Shown piece after piece: positions 25,701 through 37,943 of a DNA stretch of 64,000 nucleotides (position 1 is its first letter; each line of letters starts with the position of its first letter). Source of the DNA: Phalacrocorax aristotelis. Its lineage: Eukaryota > Chordata > Aves > Suliformes > Phalacrocoracidae. The stretch is from assembly GCF_949628215.1 (NCBI RefSeq), contig NC_134288.1, forward strand, positions 1,426,001 through 1,490,000, in the 5' to 3' direction. The position numbers were made by a program, and so were the translations under genes. The notes below the pieces were generated by a model. It had not been told where the DNA came from, ran no database searches, and was given only the letters and a program-made list of their open reading frames with translations.

Positions 25701-26191
25701 CCTATGGACACAACCTGGGGGAACAGGCAGGGCTGTTCTCATGCCTGCCCCAAGGTGGTACCTAGCTGCTGCTTGCAGGCCAGGGCTGAGGTGGCCTTGG
25801 GGGTGCTTCTGAGCTGTAGCAGTGGCAGGTACAGCTCTGCGATGGGGCCTGGGTGCACCAGGCATCAGAGAAGACAGGGGAAGGCAGGGCTTGAAGATAG
25901 TAGCCAGGGCAACGGAGCCGGGAAGTGAAGGCAAAGCAAAAGCAGGACTGCGTTCAGAGCTGCTGATTCCCACCTTCCTCCCAATGCTGCAGATGTGGTT
26001 TCCATGCAGGAAATGAAAGTTGCTCTGTGGATAAAAGCTATGAATAAAACTTTCTTTCTGAGGTGCCTTGGTGTGTCTGTGACTGAGGGGCTGTTGGAGC
26101 ATCTGTTCCTGTTGGGACACAGAACACTTGAACGGATATTGGTGAAAGTCTGCAATGTAGGAAGGCCAGCCTGCACTCAGAGATTGTACTT

Positions 26192-26204
26192 TATATATAT
26201 ATAT
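26192..26204. repeat. short (TA)n microsatellite
   Basis: About six TA dinucleotides lie in a row in intron 1, shortly upstream of the CR1 insertion. It is too short to suggest anything beyond a simple repeat. Confidence 0.8.
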
Positions 26205-26372
26205 GTCACCTATGAGGCCCATCCTTGTTGGTTGTTTTGTGGGTATCGTGGGAGCACATGCAGGAGTTGGAGAGAGGGAAGGCCTCAGGCAAATATGGAC
26301 ATGTCCCTAAGGGAAACACAGGGGCAGCCCCTGACTGTGCCATCTGCCCTACTGGTTCCCAGGTTTTGTGAA

Positions 26373-26850
26373 CCATAGAATCATATTAAATTGGAAAAGA
26401 CCCTTAAGATCATCAAGTCCAACTGTTAACCTAGCACTGCCAAGTCCACCACTAAATCACGTCCCTGAGCACCACATCTATGCGTCTTTTAAATACCTCC
26501 AGGGATGATGGCTCAACTGCTTCCATGGGCAGCCTGTTCCAGTGCTTGATAACCCTTTCTGTGAAGAAATTTTTCCTAATAGCCAATCTAAACCTCCCCT
26601 GGCACAACTTGAGGCCATTTCCTCTTGTCCTAGCACTTGGGAGAAGAGACCAACACCCACCTCACTACAACCTCCTTTCAGGTGGTTGTAGAGAGCAGTA
26701 GGTCTCCTATTTAGGCTAGGCACCCCCAGTTCCCTCAGCTGCTCCTCATAGAACTTGTGCCTTAGAACCTTCATCAGCTTTGTTGTTCTTCTTTGGATGC
26801 TCTAGCAGCTCAATATCTTTCTTGTAGCAAGGGAGCCAAAACTGAACCAA
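26373..26850 (-). repeat. CR1 LINE 3' fragment, minus strand
   Basis: The left edge carries the inverted CR1 tail (CATAGAATCAT). It is followed by the characteristic antisense CR1 3' region: a TTGGAAAAGACCCTTAAGAT-type segment, then the 'CCTCCAGGGATG' block, the 'GGGCAGCCTGTTCCAGTGCTTGA' block, and the 'TTTTTCCTAATAGCCAATCTAAACC' block, continuing to about 26,850 where the match fades. The element is therefore on the minus strand and 5'-truncated, the usual avian CR1 state. It carries no functional reverse transcriptase. It is better preserved than the other LINE pieces here, so it is probably younger. Confidence 0.92.
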
Positions 26851-27654
26851 AGCTTCATTCCCCTGCACTGTTCCACCAAAGTACTTGTACTGTTGGGACC
26901 CTGACCACTGTCCCTGCTTGGCTGATCCTCACCTCTGTGTGTGTTATATAACATGGAGGACACCTTTTTGCTGTGTATCTTGGTGAACAATGAACTAATA
27001 TTAGCCCAGCTTTTTTGGGGTGATGCTCTGCCAAATCAGCTGGAGTTTTGGATGTGAGACCTCACCAGCAGAGTCTCCTAAAAGGCAACTAGGATGTCAG
27101 CTGAGAGCAACTTGGATGTTGCAGACATCCCATTGCCTGCTCTTGGAATATGTGACCTGTGGGCACAGTCGTCTTCTGCTTGTTAACACATGCTATGTTT
27201 TCAGCTCATTGGCTGTGGAGACCGTCAGACTTGTGGACCAGTCTAATTACAGCTCGTTCCCGCAAGATATGTTTTAATGTAATTCAATCTTAGGTGGTGT
27301 TGGTGCTCTCTGTGATGAAGCTCCTCTGTGCAGTCGGAATAATCCTTGTCTAGCTCTTACTGTTTTGCAGTGCAAATCTTTGCAGTGCCTCAGGCTGGCT
27401 TTTTTGTAAGGTTTCAACAAGAATGGATGTTGTTTTTGAGGAAGAGGTTACAGAAAAAGGCAAAATTTGATCTTTTTCCTGTTCTTGTAAAAATTCAGCC
27501 AGCCTCAGCAAAGCACCAGCCTCTGAAAACAAACATTTGATTTTAAAGAATGCTGCTTGTCACTGTGCTCTACCCCTTTGCACCTGAATGAAGGAGAGCA
27601 GAAGCCTGTTACTGTGACTGTCTTTGTGTCACTTTAAATGGAGAAGTCATCTTT
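26851..27654 (+). other. CHD6 intron 1 between CR1 and tandem array
   Basis: I see no exon or recognisable element. The first 100 bases may be a further diverged part of the CR1. The remainder is unique sequence of average composition. Confidence 0.45.
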
Positions 27655-29585
27655 CTCTCAAACCTAGTCCTCATTTGCCTGCTAAGCCTTAGACTAGGAC
27701 CCCCAGGCACTGCACGGGTAAAAATTTCTCCCATCCCACGTGTATTGGCAGCCACCTTCCAGCCCCACTCCAATGGCAGCTCTCATCCTTCAGTCCTGTC
27801 CCTAGCCTTCATTGTCTTGGGAATGGGTAGACACAGCTCTGAAGCTGTGTTGCAGGCTAGAGACTTCTATCACAGGTCTCCTGACTGTTTCCTTTTGGCA
27901 GCCCCTTTCTAGCTCCACTCTGTCTGCAGCTCCAGGCTTTCTCTCAGGCCTAACTCCCCCTTTTTGGGGAAGCTGTAGAGAAGACTGCTGAGCTGTTTTC
28001 CAGACCAGAGGTTTCTTTAAGCCCCAGTCTCTTTGCAGGCCCCAAATTTGCTTTGGCAGGCCATTTCCATGCCTGCTCCAATTGCATCTTTAGGCTTTCT
28101 CTTTCCATTGGTGTTACCCTAACCCTAATTTTATAGCTGAACCTTTTGACAAGACCTGCTACACAAAAGGTGATTCCCAGCCAAGGTCTCTTGGCAACCT
28201 AAAATAATTTTTGGCAGCCTGTTTCTGACCCTGTTCCAACTGAAACCCTAGGCTTTTGCTTTCTGTCTGTCTTAACCCTAGTTCTCACTTTCTATCTGAG
28301 CCTTAAATGTGGAAACCCTGGTGAAAGAGTTCTCGCAGCCCAGGTCTCTTGGCAGCCCCCACTTGGCTTTGGCAGCCCCTCTCCAGCCATAGTCCAGCTG
28401 CAGCTTTCTCTCTCTCAGCCCTAACCCTAACCCTGGCTCTAGTTCTCATTTTCCCACAGAGCAATAGAAAGGGCCCCACAGCCATTGCCCAGATTAAAAC
28501 TTTGACCCAGCCCACCTTTCTTGGTAGCCCCTGCTTGGCTGTTGAAGCCCCAGCCCAGGCTCGGCTGTAAGCTCTCTCTTTCACTTAACCCTAACTCTTT
28601 ATTTTTTGTGAAGATCTGTAGGGAAGACCCCTAACCCATTGCTTGCGCCAAAACTTCCTCTCAGCCCAGGACTCGTGACAGCTCTCGCTTACCTTTGACA
28701 GTAACTTTCCAGCTTTGCTCTAGCAATAACACCAGGCTTTCTGCTTCTCCACCCAAACCCTTGTTTGCCTGCTGGGCCATAAGGAAGGGTCCCCCAACCA
28801 TTTCCCAGTGAAAGGTGTCTCCCACCCCAGGTTTCTTGGCAGACCCTTTCCAGCCCCACCCCAACAGCGAGTGTAACTTCTCCTTTCAGTCCAGTCCCCA
28901 AGCCTAGGAACTATTTTCCAGCTGAACTGTAGGGAAGGCCTCTGAGCCATTTCCCAGCCCCAGACATTTTGGCAGTCCCTATGCCTTTTGGCAGTCCCTT
29001 TCCAGCCCCATATGAGCTCCAGACGTTCTCTTTCTCTGAACCCTAACCCTTGTTTTCCAGGTGAGCCTTAGTGAAGCCCCCTAGCCATTTCCCTGATGAA
29101 GGCTTTCTCCCACGTGAAGCCTCTTGCAGCCCCAGCTTTGTGTGAGTGAGCCCTCCCTTGCCCCACTTCTGCTGCATCTCTGGGTTTTTTTAGCCATAAC
29201 CCTGATTTTCCTGGGAGGTTGTAGAGAAGACTCTTACTCCTGCAGGTGCCAGGTATTTTTGCAGCACCTTTCTAGCCCCACTCCAGCTGCAGCTCTGGAC
29301 TTTGTGTCAGCATTATCCCATTCTTAATTTTATAGCTGAACATTGGACAAGGTCATCCTTGTGGAAGGTTTCTGCAAGCCCAGGTCTTTTAGTAGCCCCC
29401 ACTTTCTTCTAGTGAGCCCTTTCTAGCCCCTCTCAAACTGCAGCTTTTGTCTTTCTCTCAACCCTAACCTTAATTTTACATCTGAACTCCAGAAAAGGGC
29501 TGCCAGATGAGTCTTCTCCCAGGCCAGGTGTTCTGGCAGCTCCCACTTTGCTTTGGCAGTGCTTTAACAGCCCCACTCCACCAGC
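27655..29585. repeat. degenerate ~150-bp tandem array with telomere-like motifs
   Basis: About 13 diverged head-to-tail units are visible. Unit anchors, taken at the CCCTAA-like segment, fall near 27,656, 27,800, 27,945, 28,116, 28,270, 28,420, 28,583, 28,745, 28,890, 29,037, 29,193, 29,310 and 29,458, giving spacings of roughly 117-171 bp. Each unit runs in this order: 'TTGGCAGCCCC' and 'CTTTCCAGCCCCACTCCAGCTGCAGCT'-type segments, 'GGCTTTCTCTTTCTC', an AACCCTAACCCTAATTTT-type segment, 'GCTGAACCTTAGGGAAGGCC', 'AGCCATTTCCCAG', then 'TTTCTCCCAGCCCAGGTCT'. Exact telomere-type repeats occur at 28,117-28,128 (two CCCTAA) and 28,419-28,434. The + strand is pyrimidine-rich. I do not recognise the family, so it may be a species- or clade-specific minisatellite. 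Units differ a lot, so the expansion is not recent. Confidence 0.85.
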
Positions 29586-31549
29586 TGGCCTGTGTACCCA
29601 GAGGTACCACTCCCCAAGCCTGCCGGTAACGCAGAGCAAAGTTTAGGTTAGCTGGAGTTCCTTTCCTGGTACCTAAAAATTTTATGTGCACGTTTCTGGA
29701 TGCTTTTTGGTTTTTAGTTAGATAACTGCTATTTCAAAGCCAAGCAGTCAGGCAGGGATTGTGAAACATTAACTTGCTTCCCATTTTCCCCTTCCTCTCG
29801 CTCTTGGGATTGCTCAGCAGCCAAGCCTTCTCCTGTCTGCAGGGCTCATGAAGGATGCAGAAGCACAGACAGGCTGCTCCTTCCCAGTTTTGGATCCAAG
29901 CTTTGGATTTGGATTCTGGCGTTGCTGCTACTATGCAGCATCAGTGGGCAAGGCTTTTCCCATGGAACAGCTGGCTTCAGAAGTTCAATTAATAGTGCTC
30001 GTGCAACCTTCATGGTAGCATTTCCAGGGTTTTGAGTGCTTCCATCAGTGTCCTTTAAACATCCTCTTGAGGTGTGAGGTGGTGTGGCTGAAATGCAGCC
30101 AAGGCCCATGAGCACCCCAGGCTCCTGGAGAGGGGGAGAGGTGCTGGTCTGTGGGGTGGGGAGTAGATGCTCCTGCTGCTGCCCAGGTGTAGAAGCAGTA
30201 GTGCTCTGGAGCTGGCATCACACACTGCCATAAAGGAAGTTTTTATAGGCACAACTAATTTTGCAGCCTGTAGTTCCCGTGTGGCTTTCAAAGGTGACCT
30301 GCAAAGATTTCACAGAAGAGGAGCTAACAGCAGGTTGCTGAGTGCCTGTGATGGGGGTACAAGCAGTAAGGCCAGCTCTGACCCAGACTGCCCCCTTGGA
30401 GCATGGTCAGCAGCGCTGCAAGCCCCTTGTGCCAGGGCTGGCATGTAGCAGCCCAGGGAGAAGTCACACTCTGCTACCCTGGGAGGGTGGGTGGGAGATA
30501 TCAGGATTGTGAAATCCTGATGTCTGGTGAAAAATCTGCATATTTTATATTTTCTTGGTATGAAAAGGCAGCCTCTGAGTCTGGAAATTTGTTTCAAAAA
30601 AGTAAGCCTGAGGTTTAAACCCTCTTTGAAACCCTTTTTTTTTCTTGGGAAAAACAAGGCCTTGAAAGAGCATTCAAGCTGCAAGCTCTTCCTCCTGCCA
30701 GGCTGGGTGGCTAGCACTCTGCCTCCCCCGTGATTGCTCTCCCCTAGCCCAGCAATGCTCCCAGAAAGCTGAAAATAGTTGGTGCTTCCCATCCCTAGGG
30801 CAATTATTTGATCCTCTGCAGCTGATCTGAGCTATTCTTGGAGCTAACAGCTGGCCTGGGCAGGGTCCCAGGTTGGGGGCTACACACCCCCAGAACCCAG
30901 GCTGGTTTCTGGAAGGAGCTCACAGTAGCCTGGAGTGTGAGCTGTCACCCTGTGAGCTGCTTGCTCCAGCAGTGCCCTCCGCACTGGGCTTCCCGTGGTG
31001 GGGCCTGCTCCTGTGGTGCGTGTTCCCATGTGCGCAGGCTCATCTATGCTGCCTGAAGACCTGCAGCTCCCAAAATGAGCTGGATGTATGAGCAAACTTC
31101 ATGCAGAGCTCACACCACCTTCACACAGGTGATGAGTATTAGAAATTATTCTTCTGCGGTAATATTAAGCAGTGTCAATTTTGGAAGCAAGGTTATGGGG
31201 CTGACATGTGGTTAGTATCTGTATGGGAGCTTTGTGCACCCCTAGCCTCTGCATCAGGATTTCTCTCCTGGTTGCTCTTAGCCTGAAGGCTAGGAGGTGT
31301 GTGTTGCGGCAAGTGTCTACCCAGCCAGACTGAAGCAGCAGAGCAGGGCCACTTGCTGTGGTTACAGACCACTAGCTATGCAGTATGTAAATGAAATTAA
31401 TATTAGAGAACGTTGTTTGAGACTTCGTTGTCTTTAAAGTTTCAAAAACTGGCCAAAAATATCCTTATCCCACTAAACTGGGGGATTCTTTGGATCAGGA
31501 CTTTGAGACTCCTATGGGTATGTCTGAGGTTATCTGAGAACTGTTTGGT
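29586..31549 (+). other. CHD6 intron 1, unique segment
   Basis: No exon, RNA gene or named repeat is supported. The AT-richer patch near 31,130-31,200 and 31,380-31,450 is unremarkable unique sequence. Confidence 0.5.
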
Positions 31550-31678
31550 GGGTAAAGAAGCACTTGGACAACGCCCTCGGAGATATGGTGTGAATTTTGG
31601 GGTTGTCCTGTGCAGGGACAGGAGCTGGACTCGATGATCCTTGTGGGTCCCTTCCAACTCACGACATTCTGTGATTCT
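31550..31678 (+). repeat. CR1 LINE 3' end, plus strand
   Basis: The segment shows the sense CR1 3' terminus. It contains an AAGAAGCACTTGGACAA-type block, 'GGAGCTGGACTCGATGATCC', 'TTGTGGGTCCCTTCCAACTC', and a terminal ATTCTGTGATTCT that matches the 8-bp-type CR1 tail repeat. Only about 130 bp survive, so it is a severely 5'-truncated insertion in the sense direction of CHD6. It has no coding capacity. Confidence 0.9.
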
Positions 31679-34600
31679 AAAGGGGGGGATCCTGAAGAGC
31701 TGCTTGTTTTAGTGTTGTTTACCAGCTGCAGGCAAGCTAGCATTGTAACTATTTTTGCAAATCACATACTAGGAATTCTTTGGTGTACTGTGGCAGTTTG
31801 TCTTCCAGATTTCCTGCTTCCAGCACTGTGACTTGCAACATTTCACAGTGCCTTGCAGTCACCGCAGCGTTGCAGGGTTTCTCTACGTGCCATCACAATG
31901 GCCGTGCAGGAGACACTGCAGGTGAGCGCCCGTGGGGGCACTGGGGCACACTCAGAACGTGCTGCCAAAGATGCCTGTCACCCAGCCCTGCTGTTCGCCT
32001 GAGGACTTCTCAGATTGGATGGTGGATGGTAACAGTGATATTCAGGACATGTTAAGCTCTTTGGGCAGATGTGGGCCTGAGAATGAAGTCTGCTGGGTCA
32101 GCCTGGCCTTGCAATAACTCCTCTGGGTAAGTCAGACTCTCAGAGAGGCTGTGAGATGTTCTCCTGGGCTGGCCCCTGCTCTGGGCAGGCAGCGTGGCTG
32201 GGGATGCACTTCTAAAGGCTTAGTAAAAGAGCTGGGGGTACTTTCTTTTTGGGGAATGGCTCAGCACAGTTGGAGAAAAAACGATAGAAGCTGTTCTTGG
32301 TGGGGCTGGCTGCTGGGGACTGGCTGGGGACCAGCTGGGGACCTCCTCTGTGCAGGGTGCTTTGAAGTGAGGTGCAGTGGCACACGAGGCAGGGTCACAG
32401 CATCCCCTGTGCTGGATAGACAGATCTGGAGAGGAACTCTTCATTGCCAAGTGTCTGGCACAGACTTCTCTCAGCCTTTCCCAGCCTCCTGAATTTGTCC
32501 CATTTGCTCTCAGTCATGCCAGCTCTTGCAAGCATCAGATGTGTCGTGAGATTGCTGATCACCCCAAGCAGAGTTTTGTCTTGGATTTTCCTGGGGGTTG
32601 AGTTTAGAAAGGGCGAGTGCCATATTTTCAGCTTCAGTCCTCTCTGACTTCAGGCCAGCCTTCCTCAAAGCACAGCCCCAGGCATGCGGAGCAGTGGCAG
32701 AGAGCCGGGGTCCAGCCACATGCGGCATTCCTCCTGGTTTTGCAGTGAGGGGCTGCCTGCCTGCTCTTTTTAGCTCCCTATACAGGATATAAATATAATA
32801 TAAAATAATAAGAAGAGAGAAGCAAGATAAGTGCAGAAAGCCAAGCTTCCTGTTCCAGCGCTAGCCCTCAAGGGAGCTCAGGGGAGGGCTGCGAGGGGAG
32901 GCTCTCCAGAGCACAGAGGAGCAGGCACATGCTGTGTGACATATGGACAGCCCCAACAGGAGCTTTGATGTTGAACGGTGCCATAGCTTGGCTGTTGGGA
33001 GATGTCTGGGGAGAGGGAACGCACACCCAGGCTGGAGTGTCAGCTGGGCAGTGAATTTCAAGGGAATGTGGTGGTGTAAAACAGTGGAGGAAGGGGTGGG
33101 GAGAACTGCAGCCCAAGTGAAATTGCCTCTCCGAGGTGGTTTGATCCTGTCAAGGTATTGTCTGGGCAGCTACCACTTCATTCCCATGCTTCAGAGCTTT
33201 TTACAAGCCAGGAAGGATTTGTTGCCTGCGTAGCTGTAAAATCCTTGTCTGGCAATGTGGGAGACTGCAGAGGGTGCACTGAACACCCTCAGCTCTCCAT
33301 TGTGTTTACAGAAGTGCACTCTACCATGGAGCGCTGGGAGGGACCTGTGGGACACCTGTAACAGTGATAGGAGGGTACTGGAGGCAGCTGGGCAGAGTGG
33401 GACCCTGAGGAGCTGGTGTGGCTGGCTCTCTTGAGCAAGCTATCCCTACCAGCCATGACTCCTGATTGCCAGGATCCTGTGCTGGGAGTTGCATTAGTAC
33501 CTTTTCTGCTGTGCTCAGGGATTAATCTATCTACTCTGTGGGTGCTGTACACTCAGTACCTGCTCCCACCATGTACAGAAGGGTGTACCTGCTGCTCCAG
33601 AACATCTGGCACTGCTTCATCCAGGGCATCTCCTCGATGGCTCTTTGCAGGCTGGGTGCAGGAGTGTGTATTTCCTAGTCTAATGGTGGTGTAGCAGCTG
33701 CATGTACAGAGTCCCTGGTGCTCTGCTTATGTTGCCCAGCTTATGCATCAGCTAGAGGTTGCACTTGAAGGTGAGGGCGCAACTGTGCATTTTGTTTGTT
33801 CGGAGCTAAATTTTCAGCAGATGATGCTGAGAGAGCAAGAGAGCTGTGGTGTGATGACATGTTGTAGAGTGGAAAGTTTGGAAAGGCGCTTTTGTTTTTG
33901 TGCTCTTTGGTTTTGTCCTCTTCTTCTGACGTGCAACAGGACATAGGCAATGGCAGTCTGTCTTTCTGTCAGGTCCGATCTTGAAAAGCATCCTCAGTGG
34001 CGGCCCATCCATCATGGCTTTGTCTTAGGCAGTCCCTCGGGCTGCTCCAGGCTGTCCGTGATAGTGCTGAAAGGCAGTCCTAGCACACAGCCTCTCCTGA
34101 GTGCTGTGGTCTCAAAACATTGTTGTCCTTTGTCTCTGCTAACATGAATGAGTTGATGTGCTACATGGATACGGGGCGGCACACCACGGCCAAGGCTCTG
34201 CACTTCGTAGGCTCCAGCTCAGATGCCCTGCAAGCGCTGTGGCTAGTCCAGGCCAAGATGGACTAGCTCATACATGCCTTGGAGTATATCCCTGTTACTG
34301 CTGTAGAGCTTTATTCCTTTTCCTTCATACTTTGACCTCCTACCCCAAACTTGGCTAGTGTGTTTCTGAACTGTGTGTTAAAAGGTCTCCTCTAGCCCTG
34401 GAGAAGATCTGTCTCTTTGCAGGTTGACTAGTCAGGGCCACTGTGGCTTCTCCTTGCCTCTGCTCTCAGCTCATTTTGAATGCCCCTTTTTCTCGTCCAC
34501 CTAAAGATCATCTTGAAAAGATCTTCTGCCATTTCTGAGGGAAAACAGAGGTGAGCCACTCTGTGGGGACGTGCGCTGGTGGAGCTGTGTGTACAAATGA

Positions 34601-35389
34601 GACAGATGATAGCTCCCCACAGTGAGCTGTGGTTGCTTTCACAGAGCGTGCAGGTCTGGTGTTCGGGGCTGCGTGGCGCAAGCACTGTGTGCCTGCAGGA
34701 TTCTGGGAGCACGTGAGGTGCATGTTAGCAAGCCTCATCCTCTGAACTAGGAAAATCAGTCCTCCGGCTGCAGAGGAGAGCTTGGCCACTTTTGTGGGAA
34801 GGCTGGCAGAAGGGGAAGAGCACATGGACACTGCTTGGTCTTGACTTGGTGTTGGCTCAGATGTGGAATTTCTGATAATGTTTTTGGCTTGTGCACAGAT
34901 GCTGCAACTCCTGGAGGAGCCCAGGCAGGAGCAACAGGAAATACTGGCATGGTGTGGACTCAGTCTGGTGCAGGGATGTCTTGCACTTTCAGAACAATAA
35001 AAATAAATCCAAAGGGGGGAGGATAGTAACCTGATGTGCCCCAAATTGTGTAACTGAAAACGTCATTGCTAGCAGCAGATGCTTTGTAGAGGCTGTGCCA
35101 CAGCGAGTTGGTCTGCTCATGTAGAAGGACAAAACACAGCTTTCAGCACTGCCTTGCTTGTCTCTTCAAATGCAACAAGACAGCTCCCGAGTGCATGGTC
35201 AGCCTGCCAGCACAGTGAGCCACGTTCTTGTGCTTGCTGCTTGTGTGCAGTGCCTGGTGCTGGGGGTGGCAGAGGAGGTAGTACCACGACCTCAGGAAGG
35301 GGGACTTGCCTTTGGCTGTGGCAGTTGAAAGTACTGGTGGCCACCTGGTGCTGGGGGTGTTACAGTCTGGCAGCACTGGTGTGGGACAT

Positions 35390-35665
35390 GCATCAGTTAT
35401 CTTGGGTTAAAAAGGCATAAAAACTTGACCATGGTGAATAAAAACTCCCCACTTGTGACAGTGGCAATAAAACTGAATCTAGCAGCCTGGAGTGTTTGCA
35501 TGATGTGCTAGTGAGAACATGTTGATCTCCATATGAAAACCATAAGCTCATTTAGAAAATGGGGCTGTCTCATTTGAGATTAGAGTTTCTCTTTAATCTG
35601 CAAATACTTAATTAGCATGGAAATGGCTAGTTAACCAGGGTTCTCAATGTATATGTCCTCATGCC
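35390..35665. promoter_or_regulatory. AT-rich island, candidate conserved noncoding element
   Basis: A unique, AT-rich block stands out from GC-richer intron. It contains a homeodomain-type TTAATTAG at 35,608-35,615 and a POU-like TGCAAATA just before it. Such islands in introns of developmental chromatin genes are often enhancers, but this is a guess from composition and motifs. No cross-species alignment was available. Confidence 0.3.
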
Positions 35666-37928
35666 AGTGCAGTGGTGCTCCCTAGTAGGTGGCAATGTTT
35701 CCCTTCAGTATGCTGGACAAGTTCCTGGCTCTGAGGCCAGGCAAGGTGCTCTGGATGCAGCAGAGAAAAGCAGACCACAGCACTGTGCAGATATGAACAG
35801 GTCCCTTTTCTCCTCTCCAGCTTGTCCCGTGAGAGTGATGGCAGGACACACTTGCTCCACAGGATTATGAACAATACGATGTGTTAAATGCCCCAGGTTC
35901 CCTGGTGTCTGGATTTGCAACCAGCTGCAGTGACTCTGGTCCTTGGCCAGCACAAGGTTTAACCCAGCCTTCCACAAACCAGGATGGCACATCATCCTGG
36001 GAGCTGCAGCAGGGCTCCACAAGGACCTCATGGGGTAGCCTCTCACTGCGGCTATCTCTGTGTGCAGACAGGACACCGAGAGCTCTGTCCTGACACCTGC
36101 AATGACTTTGCTGGGCCCCTCCCTGCACTCAGATGACTTTGCACATGGTCAGAGTAGGTATCTCTGTTAAACTGTCTCCTCGGGGTCGAACTGGTATCCC
36201 AGCCTTGTTTTATCATGACAGAGGCACACACTGACTATGGGAGCACATGTGTACAGTGGGGGTGATGCAGTTTTTGTGCCTGTCACCAGCTGGAACAAGA
36301 GCATAGACCATAGAGAAGACCTGTCTGCTGATGGTTTGAGACCACTGCTGAGCATGGGACTGCCCTGCCTTGGGGCTGGCCTGGCCCTCGCACTACTCAC
36401 TGTGCCAAGCAGCTGGGCTGTGCCAGCAATAGGACGTAAACAGAGCAGGTGATGCCAGTGTAGAGCTTGGCATGTTCAAGCTGCTGTGTGTGGGAACAGA
36501 CAGAAAAGGAAGATGTGTAGGTGTTTCCACCTGGCTCTTTGGGAGGGAGGTGGGTGAGAGGAGGGTCTGCCCTCTCTGTTCCTGCCTGTACCTTGCCAGC
36601 TGTGGCCTGTGCCGAATGCTTTCGGGGCACAGTCTGTCCTGGGCTGTGGCCTGCGGTGAGGACTTCTGGGTGCTTTCCCTGCCAAGGGCCAGAGCAGTTC
36701 CGTTTGCAGCCGTGGGCAGCCCTTGCTGCCTAGAGGAGGGGGGCACATGGCCCATTAGCTGCCTTCTGCTGGTAACGGAGCAGGTGCCAAGCAAGTCACC
36801 TCCCCAGGTTCAGCTGTGGTCTCCCACAGTTCACCCATGGGTGTGAATCTGAGTCGAAACTCTGTGCCGAGAAGTGACCTCTCTGCTTTGGTCATGGAGC
36901 AACCTCCTCCTGTGCTCTGGTCTCCCATGTCCTTTCTTGAACCTATGCCCTTGTCCCCTCTCATCACAGTGCTCATTCACAGCGTGCCAGAGGGATGGCC
37001 AAGAGATCCTTCTCCATTGCTGTGTGCCAGTGCTGCTGGCCGTGGCTTGGCTAGCCCAGCAGCTGGGCTTCCACTATGCCTATTACAAACCCCTAAAGCC
37101 GGGGAGGTCTGCAGCCTGCCACACTCAGGGAACTGCAAACGTCCTTCCCTGACATTGACTTTAACCTGTTAAAAGTTGTTTGTGAGCCATGTATGTGCAG
37201 CTGAGTTCTTGTGCGCTCCCTGAGAAAAATGGATATTAGGAATGGGCAGCCTACCCTGCCCCAGCCTGGTCCAAAGGCACCCTGGGAAGGAGAATGGCAG
37301 GTTGCAGTCGGAGGGGCTGCTTTGGCAGCAGGATCCCAGCTCTCCCTTCTGCTGGAGAACCCAGGAACACCCCTGCTCTGTGCAACCCCTCCCGGGGGTG
37401 CTGGACCTGTGGCATACACCAGCTGCCTGCTTACTGTCCCAGTGAAGAGCCTGTGTCTGGCTTCCTGTTGCTAGAGATGAGGCTGGTGAAGCAAGGCATG
37501 GCCGGTGTAAAGCTCATTCCCTGTGTGGCTTGCTCATAGCACTGGCTGCCCTTCGCTGCCTGCAGGCATTGTCCTGCTGGCCCAGCATCACGTGCTCTGA
37601 ATCCTACCCTAGCCCAAGTATTCGGTGCCAGTGAAGCAACAGGCTGGGTGGTGCCAAAACAGCAGCTGGTGGGAGCAGAGGCCAGGGCTGTGGGACTGAG
37701 CCACCAAGGCTGATGGCAGCAGGGTCCAGCAGCCCTTGCCTGGGCTCTGGAGAAGCAGCAGGGTTGGGCCGCTTGCTCTCTGTGGTACTAAGCTTCCTGG
37801 CATCCTTCGGATCTCTTGTTCAGCTGCTGGTAACTGCCTGTGTTACCACTGTACGGAAGGTGGTGAGCATGCTGGGACCTAGGCCACTAAATGTGTGTGA
37901 TCCACAATGTATGACGTTTGTTTTATTT

Positions 37929-37943
37929 AAAAAAAAAAAAAAA
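37929..37943. repeat. 15-base poly(A) tract
   Basis: A run of 15 A follows a T-rich stretch (TTTGTTTTATTT). It could be a simple tract or the tail of an unrecognised retroinsertion. No parent sequence or target-site duplication is recognised upstream. Confidence 0.7.

Larger units (their letters stand above)
9441..26372 (+). other. CHD6 intron 1, 5' half
   Basis: This is noncoding intronic sequence with no exon or RNA gene that I can support. It is mostly unique and appears richer in G and T than in C and A on the + strand. Small items seen are an 11-T run near 19,976, an 8-bp hairpin (TCTTTTCT/AGAAAAGA) at 13,001-13,020, a C-rich run near 21,109, and TA repeats at 26,192. Minus-strand ORFs between about 14.9 and 17.4 kb, the longest 241 codons at 16,148-16,873, encode nothing recognisable. 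Confidence 0.6.
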
